Assembly: GCA_002189035.1 (NCBI GenBank)
Contig: NEEC01000013.1
Coordinates: 2,728,001-2,792,000 of the forward strand
Source of the DNA: Utricularia gibba
Lineage: Eukaryota; Streptophyta; Magnoliopsida; Lamiales; Lentibulariaceae
DNA length: 64,000 nt
Direction of reading: 5' to 3'
This document shows positions 12,791 through 23,179 of the stretch, piece after piece. Made by a program: the position numbers and the translations under genes. The notes under the pieces are model-generated. The model saw nothing but the letters and a program-made list of their open reading frames with translations. It made no database searches and had not been told where the DNA came from. Every line of letters starts with the position of its first letter. Position 1 is the stretch's first letter.

Positions 12791-14295
12791 GCACGCAGTT
12801 TTTAGAACATGCTCGATCATCACCCCCATCAATTATCCTATTCCCAATAATTTAATAACACACCACGAAAATTCACCAATTTAATTCAATTCATGGATCC
12901 TAAAAAACAGGGGAATTCAGCATTTGACTCTATGAAAAATAATTTTCAATAAACTTTTTCAACATATAACCATCAAGGGTCCCACTCAATTCATGATAGG
13001 CAACCTAATGGGTAAAGTGTAAGCAATGAAATGGTGGTAGGTTAAAACAAAGTGGGCATGTAACAGAGGAAATTGCATGTAGTTTAATCCATGCTTTGGT
13101 GTTAGTTGAGGAGTTGGTGAGATGTTGACTGGGGACATTATTTTGGTGTCAATGAAACCTAGAGATAATGAAGAACATGTGGTGTGAGCGATGATAAAAC
13201 AAAGATTGTTAAGGTGCAGTTGAGGGGATTACAATAAAAAAAAAAATGTACGAATAAAAATAATGCAAATGAATTAATTTCAAAATTAAGATATGGATTC
13301 CATACCTTTCTACAAATAATTAAAAATCATGAATTATTTTTGGACACGGTCCGGTCCGGCCAGCAAAACGGACACTGAAACGACACTGTGACGACACGGT
13401 TCACAAGTTTGAGTGGGAGTTTGGTGAGACTGTGACGACGGGGTTGGTGGTGACGCAGATCCCGATTCACGGTTGGCGTGCGACACCCATGTTGTGTTTC
13501 CGGTCTATTTAGGGTAAGAATCACAGATTCCTCTGTCTCTGTGATGCTTGGTTTCTACTTTTCCTTTCAACAATTATATGCGCGACCATGAATATTAACA
13601 AAATCGATTAGTATTGAAGATCATGTGTTGATTTGATAAATAAAGACTAGAATAAAAAATGTGTTGGATGATTCTAGGCTTTTAAATAAATCATGATTGA
13701 ATACGCATACACATCGAATATCCATTTATTTGAACAAATCAATAAGAAGGTTGCGAGATAAAGAATTATTTGAAAAAATGGTGAAGTTAAAAAATCATAA
13801 TTATAAATTTTTTAATATGATATTAAAAAGGATAAAATTATCTTAATATGCGATATTTCATTCCCATCCCTCTTTTTTGTCTATTTATTTTCTCAAATTT
13901 TAAATATTTATAATCTCAAATTTCTAATTACTGTTTTATAAATCCCTTAAAAAGAACACTGAAATAAGACTTTTTAATAATCATATTTCATAAAAAAATT
14001 GATGTAAAAATGGGTTGGTTTATTTTTGTGTATTTGTTTTCTTAATTTCAATGGCAAGAGATATAAAAGTGGGTTGGTAACTTGATCTAAAATAAAACAC
14101 AAGTGAGCCCACTCAGGATAAGCCCAGCACGTGGTTGCAGCATGGAACATTCCACAGCCCACGTGCAGCTCCGATGGGGCAGGATCTGAAGGGGCTCTGG
14201 AAAGGAAGAGAGGAACTGCTCAAGGCAAACAGCACAACACAGCGGTTACTCGACGGGCAGAGCGTCTCCAGGGAGACTTGGAGATTCGAAAAGCT

Positions 14296-15502
14296 TCAAA
14301 GTTCTCCATCCCAAAGTTCTTCAAGTGTTTTGTACGGCCCATAATCAGATAGATAGTCCGCTCCCTGACATCCTCTGCTCTGCGGAATCCCCTTTATCTT
14401 CTCGGCTTCTTCATTGTTCAATGCCCATGAGAATATCTCCTTATTCTTCTTCATTCTCCCTGAGTTGAAGCTCTTCACCACCAGTCCTATGCCGTTCTCG
14501 TAGCACCATCGCAGTGACACCTAAATCACCTTCTTTTTAACATCATAGACGCAAATGAATGAAAGAGCATCTGTTTTTGTACCTGTGCAACACTTGTTCC
14601 TCTTGAATCTGCAATCTCTTGCAACACGTTGCTTTCCACAACTCTGTTTGTGCCCCAGAATGTCCCGACTGAACCTAAACAGCTGTAGGCAACCACAACA
14701 ATGCTGTTCTCTTTGCAGAATTGTATGAGTTTCTTCTGCTGCCAGAATGGGTTCACCTCCACCTCCCAAATACAAACAGAGCGATGTGAGTGATGGGTTC
14801 TTGGGGTACCTTTTCATCTATCTTAAAATGAATATGAACGAGCAGAAAGAGGTAGAAGAAGAGTACTTGATTGACTGCAGGGGGGATGGTGGAGACAGCC
14901 AAGAGTTGTTGAAGCTTTTTGATGGAAAAATTGCTGACTCCAACTGCCTTAGTATGTCCAATTTTTTGAGATTCTTCCATAGCTCCCCATACTGACTTGT
15001 AGTCAAATGGGAGAAAATCCTCCTTCTTGATGGGTACTCATATGTCCCTGCCTTTACGCTTACCGGCCAATGAATCAGATACAAGTCCAGATAGTCCGTT
15101 CCGAGGTTTCTGACAAAAAACCCACAAGTTGAAACCAACATCTATCGCAAATAGAGAAGCAATTGTTGCTTAATTTACTTACTCTAGGGTTTTTTTGATC
15201 GCCGGGATAACGCGATCGGAGTGGGCGTCGCTGCACCAGAGCTTCGAAGTGATGAAAACGTCGCTTCTGGATTGGATCAACCCCAGATTCACCGCCTCTC
15301 TGATGCCTGCCCCCAGCGGCTTTTCGGTGTTGTACAGAAAAGCCGTGTCGAAGTGGCGGTACCCGATGCGGATTGCATTCACCACAGCTTCTTGTATCAC
15401 TTCCGGAGGCGGTAGTGGAGAGGCGGCGGTGCCGAACGCCAAAACAGGCATCTTCAGGCCGCCTGCGAGGGTGAGTAGAGGAACGGCGGGCTCGGAATCC
15501 AT
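14296..15502 (-). CDS. AKR4-type NADPH-dependent aldo-keto reductase; one 1-nt frame break
   Basis: Aldo-keto reductase of the plant AKR4 group, which includes chalcone reductase-like, galacturonate reductase-like and methylecgonone reductase-like enzymes. The substrate cannot be told from sequence. Exons: 15183-15502, 14867-15109, 14583-14762, 14296-14520; about 322 aa, the usual size. The catalytic tetrad is visible: Asp52 and Tyr57 (FDTAFLYN), Lys87 (SKLW), His120 (LIHWP). NADPH-side motifs [19 protein letters not shown] and LVVKSFN are also present. Exon 2 is one base short of its expected phase. The frame breaks at the GGG of 15031-15033 (CCC on the coding strand), between AGTYEYP and [15 protein letters not shown] fourth C restores the family sequence, so I read this as a homopolymer error. 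The gene lies head-to-head with the DNA glycosylase gene, 574 bp between start codons. Confidence 0.87.
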
Positions 15503-16076
15503 TGACGAGTTGAAGATCTTCCTGGTTCCCAGTCTCCGATTTCGATTGAAGTGGCCGGCTGATCAGTGCTTTTTGGAAGTTATGCTGTGGACCGCGGAGG
15601 TGTCACTAGTCAGCAGCGGCAACTCACGAACTTTCCGAAGGCGGCTGCTCGTTTTTTCTCATTCCGTACTAATATTTTTATTGCTATGTATTTTTTGAAA
15701 TTATTGCATTTAAAAATTGTTCCTTTTATTTTTGAAATATGAGATATAAAAGGAAACGAATGTATTTATTTTTCTCTGCAACTGTGACATTTTTGAACGT
15801 GAACGGGGGGCACTTTCCTCAGTCTGGCCGGGTTCCCAACTACTGGCTACTCCAGTGTCCTAATGCCAACTACTTATCGCCTAGATGCTCGAGTTTGAAG
15901 CGCCGCCGCTTTTTTACTCACCGCCTCCGTCCATAAATTTCGCCGTTTCTCATTCCTAGATTCCGACTTACGGTAATGTACCGTATTCAACAAGCCCTAG
16001 TTTTGGTGTTGCTGTGCGTATTCTGAGTTACAGCGAATTCACGGTGCTACCGGAGACCAGGTTGTACTTGTTGGTA
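15503..16076. promoter_or_regulatory. Shared upstream region of the divergent AKR and DNA glycosylase genes
   Basis: 574 bp lie between the two divergent start codons. The middle (about 15660-15780) is AT-rich and the flanks are GC-richer, as expected for leaders. I see no convincing TATA box for either gene, so they may share a broad, TATA-less promoter. This is inferred from position. Confidence 0.4.
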
Positions 16077-17787
16077 ATGTCTGTGTCGCCGACAGCGAGA
16101 TCGATTAATTCTACGGAGGCGGAGGTTGTTCGGCCGGTGCTGGTACGGGCGGGGAATAATTCTGGATCTGTTGAATTGCAGAAGCTAATGCTGAAGACTG
16201 AGAAGGGTAAAGGGGCCTCAGTTGCTGATGATAATAAAGGGATGAAGTCCTTGGGAGCATTACAGTCGTCGGAAGTGGCGGATGAAGGAGTCTCTGCCTC
16301 GGTGAGGGAATTCGGGCAGAATGGGAGGAGTGTGTCGTCTATTCTGAGGTGCAGACAGCAGAACTTGTCCTTAAATGCTTCGTGTTCGTCGGATGCTTCC
16401 ACGGATTCTTCACACAGCAGAGCTTCCGCAGGGAGGATTAGACGGCAAAGTTCAGCTCCGGCTCATGTTTTAGAGCGCAGTGTTGACAGAATTCTGAGAA
16501 ATAGGAGAAGAAATGTAGGGACAAATGGTGAAGTTTCCGGTTCTAACTTGGCCACAAAAAGGTGTTCTTGGGTGACTTCGAATACGGGTACATTTTCTCG
16601 CGCTCCTCGCAGATAGTAGGCGCTTGTTGCATTTTCGTTTTCTTGTGAAGTATTGATGAGCTGCAAGCAAAAACTGCGGAAATAGTCAAGTTTTTTCTTT
16701 TTCGGTCTACGTCTGCTTACGTTCGTTAAGCCTACACAGCAATATGGTGTTGCTGTTTTTGTTTACCGATGCAAGTCTAGTTTATGAATTCGAAGACATT
16801 TTTCGATGCTTTCTGCATGCGCTTATTGGATGCTATTTCTATCATTTCCCATTCTAACTGGCTTTGCTTTGATGAAGATCCATCTTATGCTGCCTTTCAT
16901 GATGAAGAGTGGGGACTTCCTATTCACAATGATAAGTATGCATGCATTTCAGTCAGTTTTTATTCTTCAATCACTATCGGCAATTAAATATATTAATCTT
17001 GGACGTCTTAATTTTTGGTTCACTCTTCAAATTTCAGGAAGCTCTTCGAACTTTTTAGCTATTCTACTGCACTGGCAGAACTTTCCTGGCCAGCCATTCT
17101 TAGCAGGAGACATGTATTCAGGTATGCTACTGTTTGACACAGATGAATGTATATGAAGAGTAGGGCAGAAACTTATTGGGAATATGTTACAGGGAAGCCT
17201 TTTTTGACTTTGATCCAATTGCCGTGTCGAAGTTACAAGGCAAGAAACTTTCAGCTCCTGGAACTCCTGCTAGCTCTCTTTTATCTGAGCTAAAGCTCCG
17301 ATCAATTATCGAGAACGCATGCCAAATTTGTAAGGTATGCATTGTGATGATGAATGACCTTTTGTATATAACTTGGAAGTCTGTTTGTTCATAGGGATGC
17401 CTTTCTCTACATGAACACCTGCAGATAACGGACGAGTATGGGTCTTTTGACAAATACATTTGGAGTTTTGTGAACTACAAGCCCATTCTTGGAAATTTCC
17501 GGTATCCTCGGCAAGTTCCAATCAAAACCTCCAAGGCAGAGGCGATAAGCAAGGATCTTGTGAAGAGAGGATTTCGAGGTGTTGGGCCTACAGTAGTCTA
17601 CTCATTCATGCAAGCCGCTGGGATTACAAACGACCACCTTGTCATTTGTTTCAGATATCTGGACTGCATAAACGCTGCAGATATGGGGGATAACAGTGAT
17701 GGGGCCGCATCGCAGTCCAACCCTTCTGAAGATCATGTCGACACAGAATTTACCAAGGAGATCGATCATCTCAGTTTGTCCAGGTAG
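16077..17787 (+). CDS. DNA-3-methyladenine glycosylase I (TAG family, HhH-GPD)
   Basis: Base-excision repair enzyme that removes 3-methyladenine from DNA. Plants have a small family, with a long low-complexity N-terminal extension, probably nuclear. Five exons join in phase to 385 aa: 16077-16587, 16878-16935, 17038-17121, 17193-17334, 17425-17787. I chose the ATG at 16077 (MSVSPTARSIN) because plant homologues start this way. The extension (1-160) is Ser/Arg-rich. The TAG domain begins at KRCSWVT. The zinc ligands known from E. coli Tag are all visible: Cys163, His178 (in FHDEEWG), His336 and Cys340 (NDHLVICF). The catalytic-pocket Glu of the HDEEWG motif is present, as are ELSWPAILSRR and KRGFRGVGPTVVYSFMQA (HhH region). 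No frame break is seen. The acidic tail after RYLDC is less conserved. Confidence 0.92.
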
Positions 17788-18283
17788 CGTGATTCTGTGA
17801 TGCTAACCCTTTCTCTTCGATCATGAAACCTGTAGTTTTGTGTACAAATCATGTAGATTGAACCTCCTTTGATTCGCCTTGCGAGAGAATTTCATTCTTG
17901 TTCATGGCTTCAATCTTCTGGAGGCAGAGCCACTGAAACTGCTCTGTAAGATATCTGTTTCACAGGCAGCCTGGCTTCTTGATACTCTTTTCTTCCCATC
18001 TTCTCTTTGTCTGATTGTTTGGGTGAACAAACTTGCCCCATGTGGGTGCAGCAAGCTCTGCTGTAAAACTGTGATCTTTCTTCAAGTCAGAAGCCATCTG
18101 GCACTTGTCTGTCCAAGATGCCGGTAGTATCCAAGTGATTAATGTGTTGAATGGAATATCTTTCTTACAAAAAATGTCAAAATCAAACCATACAGTGCAA
18201 CAAGACAAGAATGTTGACTATTCGTTTTCTGTGGTTTTTTTATGAAAAGGAAAAAAGTAGAAAATAAAAAAAGAGAAGTGGGG

Positions 18284-18291
18284 TATATAAA
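18284..18291 (+). promoter_or_regulatory. TATA box of the CAF1 gene
   Basis: TATATAAA preceded by GGGG. Transcription would start near 18315, giving a long leader to the ATG at 19022 that is interrupted by an intron. Confidence 0.55.
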
Positions 18292-18597
18292 GGATGTAAG
18301 GTGTGTACTATTTTGCTTTCGCATATTAAATTTTTTTTGAGGAAAAATAATATAATTTGTAGTTTTCCCAACCAAATCTTGCTCTTGTTCTTCTTCGTCC
18401 GTTTCTGTGTTCTCTCTCTCTATAATTCATCATCGTCTTGGCATTCAAAAACCGTATCTTCTCTGAGTAATTTTCCGTCCAAGCTCGGAACTTTTTTTCT
18501 CTCGGATTTGCATGCCCAGTAGGTAGCAGTACTGTGTGGAGAAGAAATCTGGATCTGGGGTTTGTTTCTATACAGATCCATCTTGTGTGACTTTGAG

Positions 18598-18906
18598 GTG
18601 AGTTTCCTTTGCTGAAAGACGTTGTATCGGATATGGGTTGGTGGGGGGTGATCGATCTGAAAGTTAATAGCGAAGAGAGGGTGAAAAGATGCTAGATCTG
18701 CTCTGGGTTATTCCCGATTATCTTTTGGGGGTTGACCATATCTTTATATGAGTTTTGTTTCAGCAGATCTCATTTATATACGATGTCTTCCATGGTGGAT
18801 CCAGCATCTTGCATGTCTTCTTCATATTTGAGATAGTTTTGCGTGGATTTGATTGACAAAAAGCTTCTCCGGGTGTGCCTGATCTTGATTTTTTCGGTGA
18901 TTTCAG
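18598..18906 (+). other. Leader (5' UTR) intron of the CAF1 gene
   Basis: A strong donor (TTTGAG before GTGAGT) at 18598 and an acceptor (TGATTTCAG) ending at 18906 define a 309 bp intron in the 5' UTR. The interior is T-rich, as expected for plant introns. This is inferred from splice signals. Confidence 0.5.
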
Positions 18907-19021
18907 GTATAATTGAGAGCGGGTGATATCGGTTTCGGGCTTCTCGGAAGTCTTCGATCCTTGGATGGTAAAGAAGAAAGACCTTATCTTGTGAAAGTTG
19001 CTCCGACTTGCATAGTGGGAA

Positions 19022-19845
19022 ATGTCCCTTTTGCCTAAAGGCGATTCGATTCAGATCCGGGAGGTTTGGGCTGAGAATCTGGAAGAGGAGTTCGATCTGA
19101 TTCGTGGATTGTTGATGAGTACCCTTACATCGCGATGGACACTGAGTTCCCTGGGGTTGTTCTACGCCCAGTAGGCAATTTCAGGAACTCAAGCGATTAC
19201 CATTATCAGACATTGAAAGACAACGTGGATTTGTTGAAGTTGATTCAACTGGGACTTACGTTTTCTGATGATCAGGGTAACTTGCCAACTTGTGGGACTG
19301 ATAAACAGTGCATTTGGCAATTCAACTTTCGCGAATTCAACCCGAACGAGGATGTGTTCGCGAATGATTCCATCGAGCTCTTGAGCCAGAGTGGCATAGA
19401 TTTTGGCATGAACAACGAGAAGGGTGTGGATGCCAGACGTTTTGGCGAGCTTCTAATGTCATCTGGTGTTGTCCTGAACAATAACGTATTCTGGGTGACA
19501 TTCCACAGTGGCTATGATTTCGGATACCTGCTGAAGCTTTTGACTTGCCACAACTTACCCGATTCGCAGGGCGGTTTCTTCAGCTTGATGGGTATCTTCT
19601 TCCCCGTGATCTACGACATCAAGCATCTGATGAAGTTCTCGAATAGCCTCCACGGCGGCCTGAACAAACTGGCCGAGCTGTTGGAGGTGGAGAGAGTCGG
19701 GGTTTGCCATCAAGCCGGCTCCGACAGCCTCCTCACGGCGTGCACGTTCAGGAAGCTGAGGGAGACCTTCTTCAGTGGATCAATGGAGAAGTATTCGGGT
19801 GTCTTGTATGGGTTAGGCGTTGAAAATGGACAGGCTACTGCTTAG
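19022..19845 (+). CDS. CAF1: CAF1/CNOT7 deadenylase of the CCR4-NOT complex; one 1-nt frame break
   Basis: Catalytic 3'-5' exoribonuclease that shortens mRNA poly(A) tails in the cytoplasm, tethered to NOT1. It has a single coding exon, as usual for plant CAF1, with an expected length of 274 aa. The N-terminus [16 protein letters not shown] matches the family. All DEDD exonuclease motifs are visible: MDTEFPGVV (Asp and Glu), [12 protein letters not shown] (Asp) and [10 protein letters not shown] (His/Asp). The CDS is 824 nt, one base short. The frame breaks near GG at 19106-19107, between EEEFDLIR and [12 protein letters not shown]. One additional base, most simply a third G, restores it. Reading from the internal ATG at 19135 would lose about 40 conserved residues and is probably wrong. 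Confidence 0.9.
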
Positions 19846-20724
19846 CGGCAGCAGCAGAAGTGAATCTCTTTGTTTCTGGTGCTGCTCTGTGTTGTGCAAA
19901 AATGCCACACTCTCTGTACTGTACACTTATGTGTAATGAAATCAAGCAATTCCGACAAGCCTATTGCATCTTTGGCACATCCCTTCTTGCAAAAACCATG
20001 TATTTAGACAAGATGTGTAACATCAAAGGCGATGATGCTTTGTCTGTGTGCATCGATGTGCCTACTGATTTTTACGTAAAAATTAAAGGCCCATGGGCCC
20101 ATATTTTGGGCCGGATCCAAATAGATCCGGCCCCGTAAACTACGGAGGCCCATGGATACCACGAAAAAAGGGGCCTTTTAGGATGTGGGCCGTTCTTCTG
20201 CAGTTGCCCGGCGCGTCACTATTGGGTTTCGTGTGCTTCTTTTGTCCTGGAGATGGGTACGGATCGGACCAGCCCAACCAGACCCAATGCCCTCTGTGCG
20301 TAGAGATTATGGGGTGTAGCTGGACGGACTCAGAGGGAGTAACCCATTGACGAGTAGAAGCCCGACGAACGCCCATCGTTCAAGTTGAAAACCCTTCTGG
20401 TTTAACCTTTGCCGGCACGTAGCTGATTCATACGCTCCCTCGAATCTCGATTGTCTCAATTCAAGCTACAGGTAACATTTTCGCTACTAATCAGTTTTAT
20501 TGCCCCCCACCAGTAGGCAGGCTTTGCAAATTCGGCGGTTCTTGTGCGGTCGCTAGCCCTACTTTCCCTTTTAACTTGCTCATGAACACATGAGGTTTCG
20601 GTTTATGAAGAGTAATCTGCCTGGGAATGGGTAGTCGAAATTAGGGTTTAACCTGCACGTGATTTTTGCGTTGTTTAGTTGCACTGATGTATGCCGTGGG
20701 TTCTTGGATGATGGCAGGGTAAAG
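19846..20724 (+). other. CAF1 3' UTR and RPB5 upstream region
   Basis: Roughly 19846-20060 is the CAF1 3' flank. From 20086 come the site II-type motifs, then the RPB5 leader, which has an acceptor (GATGGCAG) ending at 20717, just before the RPB5 ATG. No other gene is supported. Confidence 0.5.
20086..20191 (+). promoter_or_regulatory. Cluster of site II (TGGGCC/GGCCCA) elements upstream of RPB5
   Basis: Copies at 20088-20093, 20094-20099, 20107-20112, 20147-20152 and 20186-20191, on both orientations. Site II motifs bind TCP factors and mark promoters of ribosomal and other housekeeping genes. A telo-box-like TTAGGGTTTA at 20641-20650, just before the RPB5 coding start, completes the usual pairing. 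Confidence 0.55.
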
Positions 20725-21937
20725 ATGATTCTATCTGAGGATCAGATCACCAGATTGTACAGAATTAGAAGGACAGTTATGCAAATGTTGAAGGATAGGA
20801 CTTATGTTGTGGTGGATTTTGAGATTTCTATGACCAGGGGTCAATTCGTTCAGAAGTATGGTGAAAATATGAAGAGAGAAGACCTTTTTATACTCAAGGA
20901 AATGCGCCAAAATCCTGCTGACAAGGTTATGTTCTAATTTCCTTTTCTGTTCATTTTATGAAACGTATGGCATGATTTAGTGCTCTTGGAACTTATAAAT
21001 TGACTCCATAGAATTCGATATTTGGATTAAGGAACGAATTTGTTGACATGGGGTTGATTGAGTGAATGGAGGAAATGTGTTTTATGCTACTTTTATGTGT
21101 TACTCAATATGCCTTTTTTTCTTCTGTTATCTAGGCTGTTCAGTTTTGTCTTGGTATTGCCTTCATTCTGAATGCCACCATGTTTCTCCTATTGGCTTCT
21201 TTTATTTTTCTCTTGTATACATCTTCTAAGTAGACTTGTGGTCTCTCCTGGCCATCCCCAAATTCCATTGGCGTAAGGTCTCTTTATTTATCAAGATTTT
21301 GTCTATATCATTGTGTTCAGATATATGTATTCTTCCCGAGGAGCAGAAGGTTGGGGTTAAGACAATGAAAACTTACACCAATAAAATGAAGGAGGAGAAC
21401 ATTCATCGTGCCATCCTTGTTGTACAGCAGAATTTAACCCCTTTTGCTAGGACCTGCGTTAATGAAATATCTTCAAAGTTCCACTTGGAAGTGTTCCAGG
21501 TAATATCCCAGTCACCATGCTCTGCTTATTCTCTGCATATTGTCATTGTTGTTTGTCTCATCCTCTTGGTTACACCCTAAAGGAGGCGGAGCTATTAATC
21601 AACATAAAAGAACACGTTCTCGTTCCCGAGCACGTCTTGTTGACACCTGAAGAGAAGAAAACTTTGCTTGAGCGATACACCGTGAAGGAAACTCAGGTTA
21701 GCTTCACATGTTTATGCAGACTGGATTTTGTCCGAAGATGATTCCCATACAATTTTTTTTTTTTTTTTTGTTCTTTTTGTGACTTGGGTTGCATCTGTTG
21801 TCTTGGATCAGCTTCCTCGTATTCAGATCACAGACCCTATCGCACGATACTACGGGCTCAAGCGCGGACAAGTGGTCAAGATAATCCGGCCTAGTGAGAC
21901 TGCAGGGCGATATGTCACTTACAGATATGTCGTCTGA
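20725..21937 (+). CDS. NRPB5: RNA polymerase subunit RPB5 (RPABC1); one 1-nt frame break
   Basis: Common subunit of nuclear RNA polymerases. Exons: 20725-20925, 21321-21499, 21583-21696, 21812-21937; expected 206 aa (Arabidopsis NRPB5 is 205). The N-terminal jaw domain begins [21 protein letters not shown] and contains GENMKREDL. The middle has [14 protein letters not shown] and [14 protein letters not shown]. The C-terminal assembly domain is almost invariant: [62 protein letters not shown]. Exon 2 is 179 nt, one short. After ADK the frame reads IYVFFP and then slips at CCC (21335-21337) before [12 protein letters not shown] fourth C restores the family sequence. It is convergent with the Alba gene, 251 bp apart. 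Confidence 0.92.
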
Positions 21938-22188
21938 TTGACAAAAGGGCAAGCTTCTTTGTATTTGTTGTGTGCGTTGTCACCAGAACCTGCTTTCTTG
22001 TTCAAATTACAGAGCAGTCTTCTTTTATTTAGAATGCAATACTATTAAAGATATGACAAAGAAAAAATTCTTAAACTAACACAAAACTAGGAGGAAACAG
22101 AAGATCACATGTTTGTTTGGGACATGTACTGGGTGCTACACTTTAACTATGCGGATCTAAAGACAGGGGAGCATTCGGTTTCACTGAA
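21938..22188. other. Convergent 3' flanks of RPB5 and Alba genes
   Basis: A 251 bp gap between two stop codons on opposite strands. It must contain both 3' UTRs, which may overlap. Nothing else was seen. Confidence 0.5.
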
Positions 22189-22960
22189 CTACTCTTCTTC
22201 ATTTTCATCTGTTGCTGCAGCCATTAACTCATCAAAGTTTGCTGTTTTCTGAAGGACTACTTCGATCTGCAGACATTCAGCAAAGTGAAAACAGATAGCC
22301 TCTAAGCTGATCTTTGTCAAACAGCTAACAGACTATCAACCATTAATTGCAGAAACATCACATCGTACCTTGGCCTTTTGGATGGTTCTGTCCCTTGTAT
22401 CATCGTTTATCTCCAAAGAGGATGTAGTGATCTCTACACGTTTAGATGAATAAACAGTCAGATTCAATGCCATGATCTACGAGAAGGGTGCTTAAGATTC
22501 CAAGAGGATCACAGCGGCAACCACAGTTGAAACTCACTTTTCTCAACAGCAAATCCGTTGTTCTTCAGAATCTCTGCAACTGAGACAACAGTCGAAATCG
22601 CTGCACCATGTAGAGAAATAGAAATCAGGCACAGGATATGCCTCAAACAAGACTCCAGAAAGCTCCTGGACATGTTTTCACGCAACATAAACTAGAGCTT
22701 GAAGCCTTGAAATTACCCATGCCAAGCGCTGAAAGCTCCACCTCATTGTGCTCTTGCATGTATCTCTAGAATCATAACGCATATCAAAAGAAGGACAAAA
22801 ACCCAATCAGAAATCGAAAACTCATCGAATCAACCGTGAAAGGAAAGAAAGTGAAAAGGAAAACTGCCTTAGCGAGATTAACGTAAAAGAAGAGCGGCCT
22901 CTTCGTGTTGGATACTTGAATCCGATTCTTCTTCTGCGTCTCCTCAGCTACCTGAGCCAT
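22189..22960 (-). CDS. Alba-type DNA/RNA-binding protein
   Basis: Small Alba-domain nucleic-acid-binding protein of the plant group like Arabidopsis At2g34160/At1g29250; Alba proteins act on RNA and chromatin, including R-loops. Exons: 22868-22960, 22717-22765, 22538-22600, 22369-22433, 22189-22266, giving 115 aa in phase. Motifs: KKNRIQVSNTKRPLFFYVNLAK, then RYMQEHNEVELSALGMA, ISTVVSVAEILKNNGFAVEK and ANFDELMAAA. I chose the ATG at 22960, which precedes MAQVAEE; an in-frame ATG at 23014 would add 18 residues not typical of the family. The first intron is ambiguous: family alignment places the donor as AAG followed by GCAGTT (a GC donor), while a GT three bases later would insert one Ala. It is head-to-head with the J-domain gene, 219 bp apart. 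Confidence 0.9.
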
Positions 22961-23179
22961 TTCAGCAAATCGATTACACAATACTGGCAACGGAAGAAAG
23001 GAAAACTGCTTCACGAATCGTTCTCGAACCCTTCTGCTGCAAACCCTAATTCGCAGATGCTGGGGAGCTATTTAACCTAATTTATTTTTATTAAATTATT
23101 TTTATATTATTGCCTCTCTTTCTGTGTGCTGTTCAATTTCTCTCCTTTGAGAATTATCTGACTTTGGGGAAGAAGCTGA
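22961..23179. promoter_or_regulatory. Bidirectional promoter between Alba and J-domain genes
   Basis: Only 219 bp separate the two divergent start codons, so both leaders and core promoters must fit here. The centre (about 23075-23115) is AT-rich and would serve as the core. No canonical TATA box is clear on either strand. The shared-promoter role is inferred from spacing. Confidence 0.5.

Larger units (their letters stand above)
17788..19021. other. Gap after the glycosylase, and the CAF1 promoter and leader
   Basis: Up to about 18130 this is probably the glycosylase 3' UTR. The CAF1 core promoter and spliced leader follow (separate entries). I see no further coding region. Confidence 0.5.

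Noticed and set aside
19135-19845. A shorter CAF1 model from the internal ATG
   Set aside because: It drops the conserved N-terminal segment that is clearly present upstream in another frame.
19022-21937. Programmed ribosomal frameshifting or RNA editing to explain the frame breaks in CAF1 and RPB5
   Set aside because: The breaks hit unrelated genes at varied sites with no common slippery heptamer, and homologues need no such mechanism. A sequence error is simpler.
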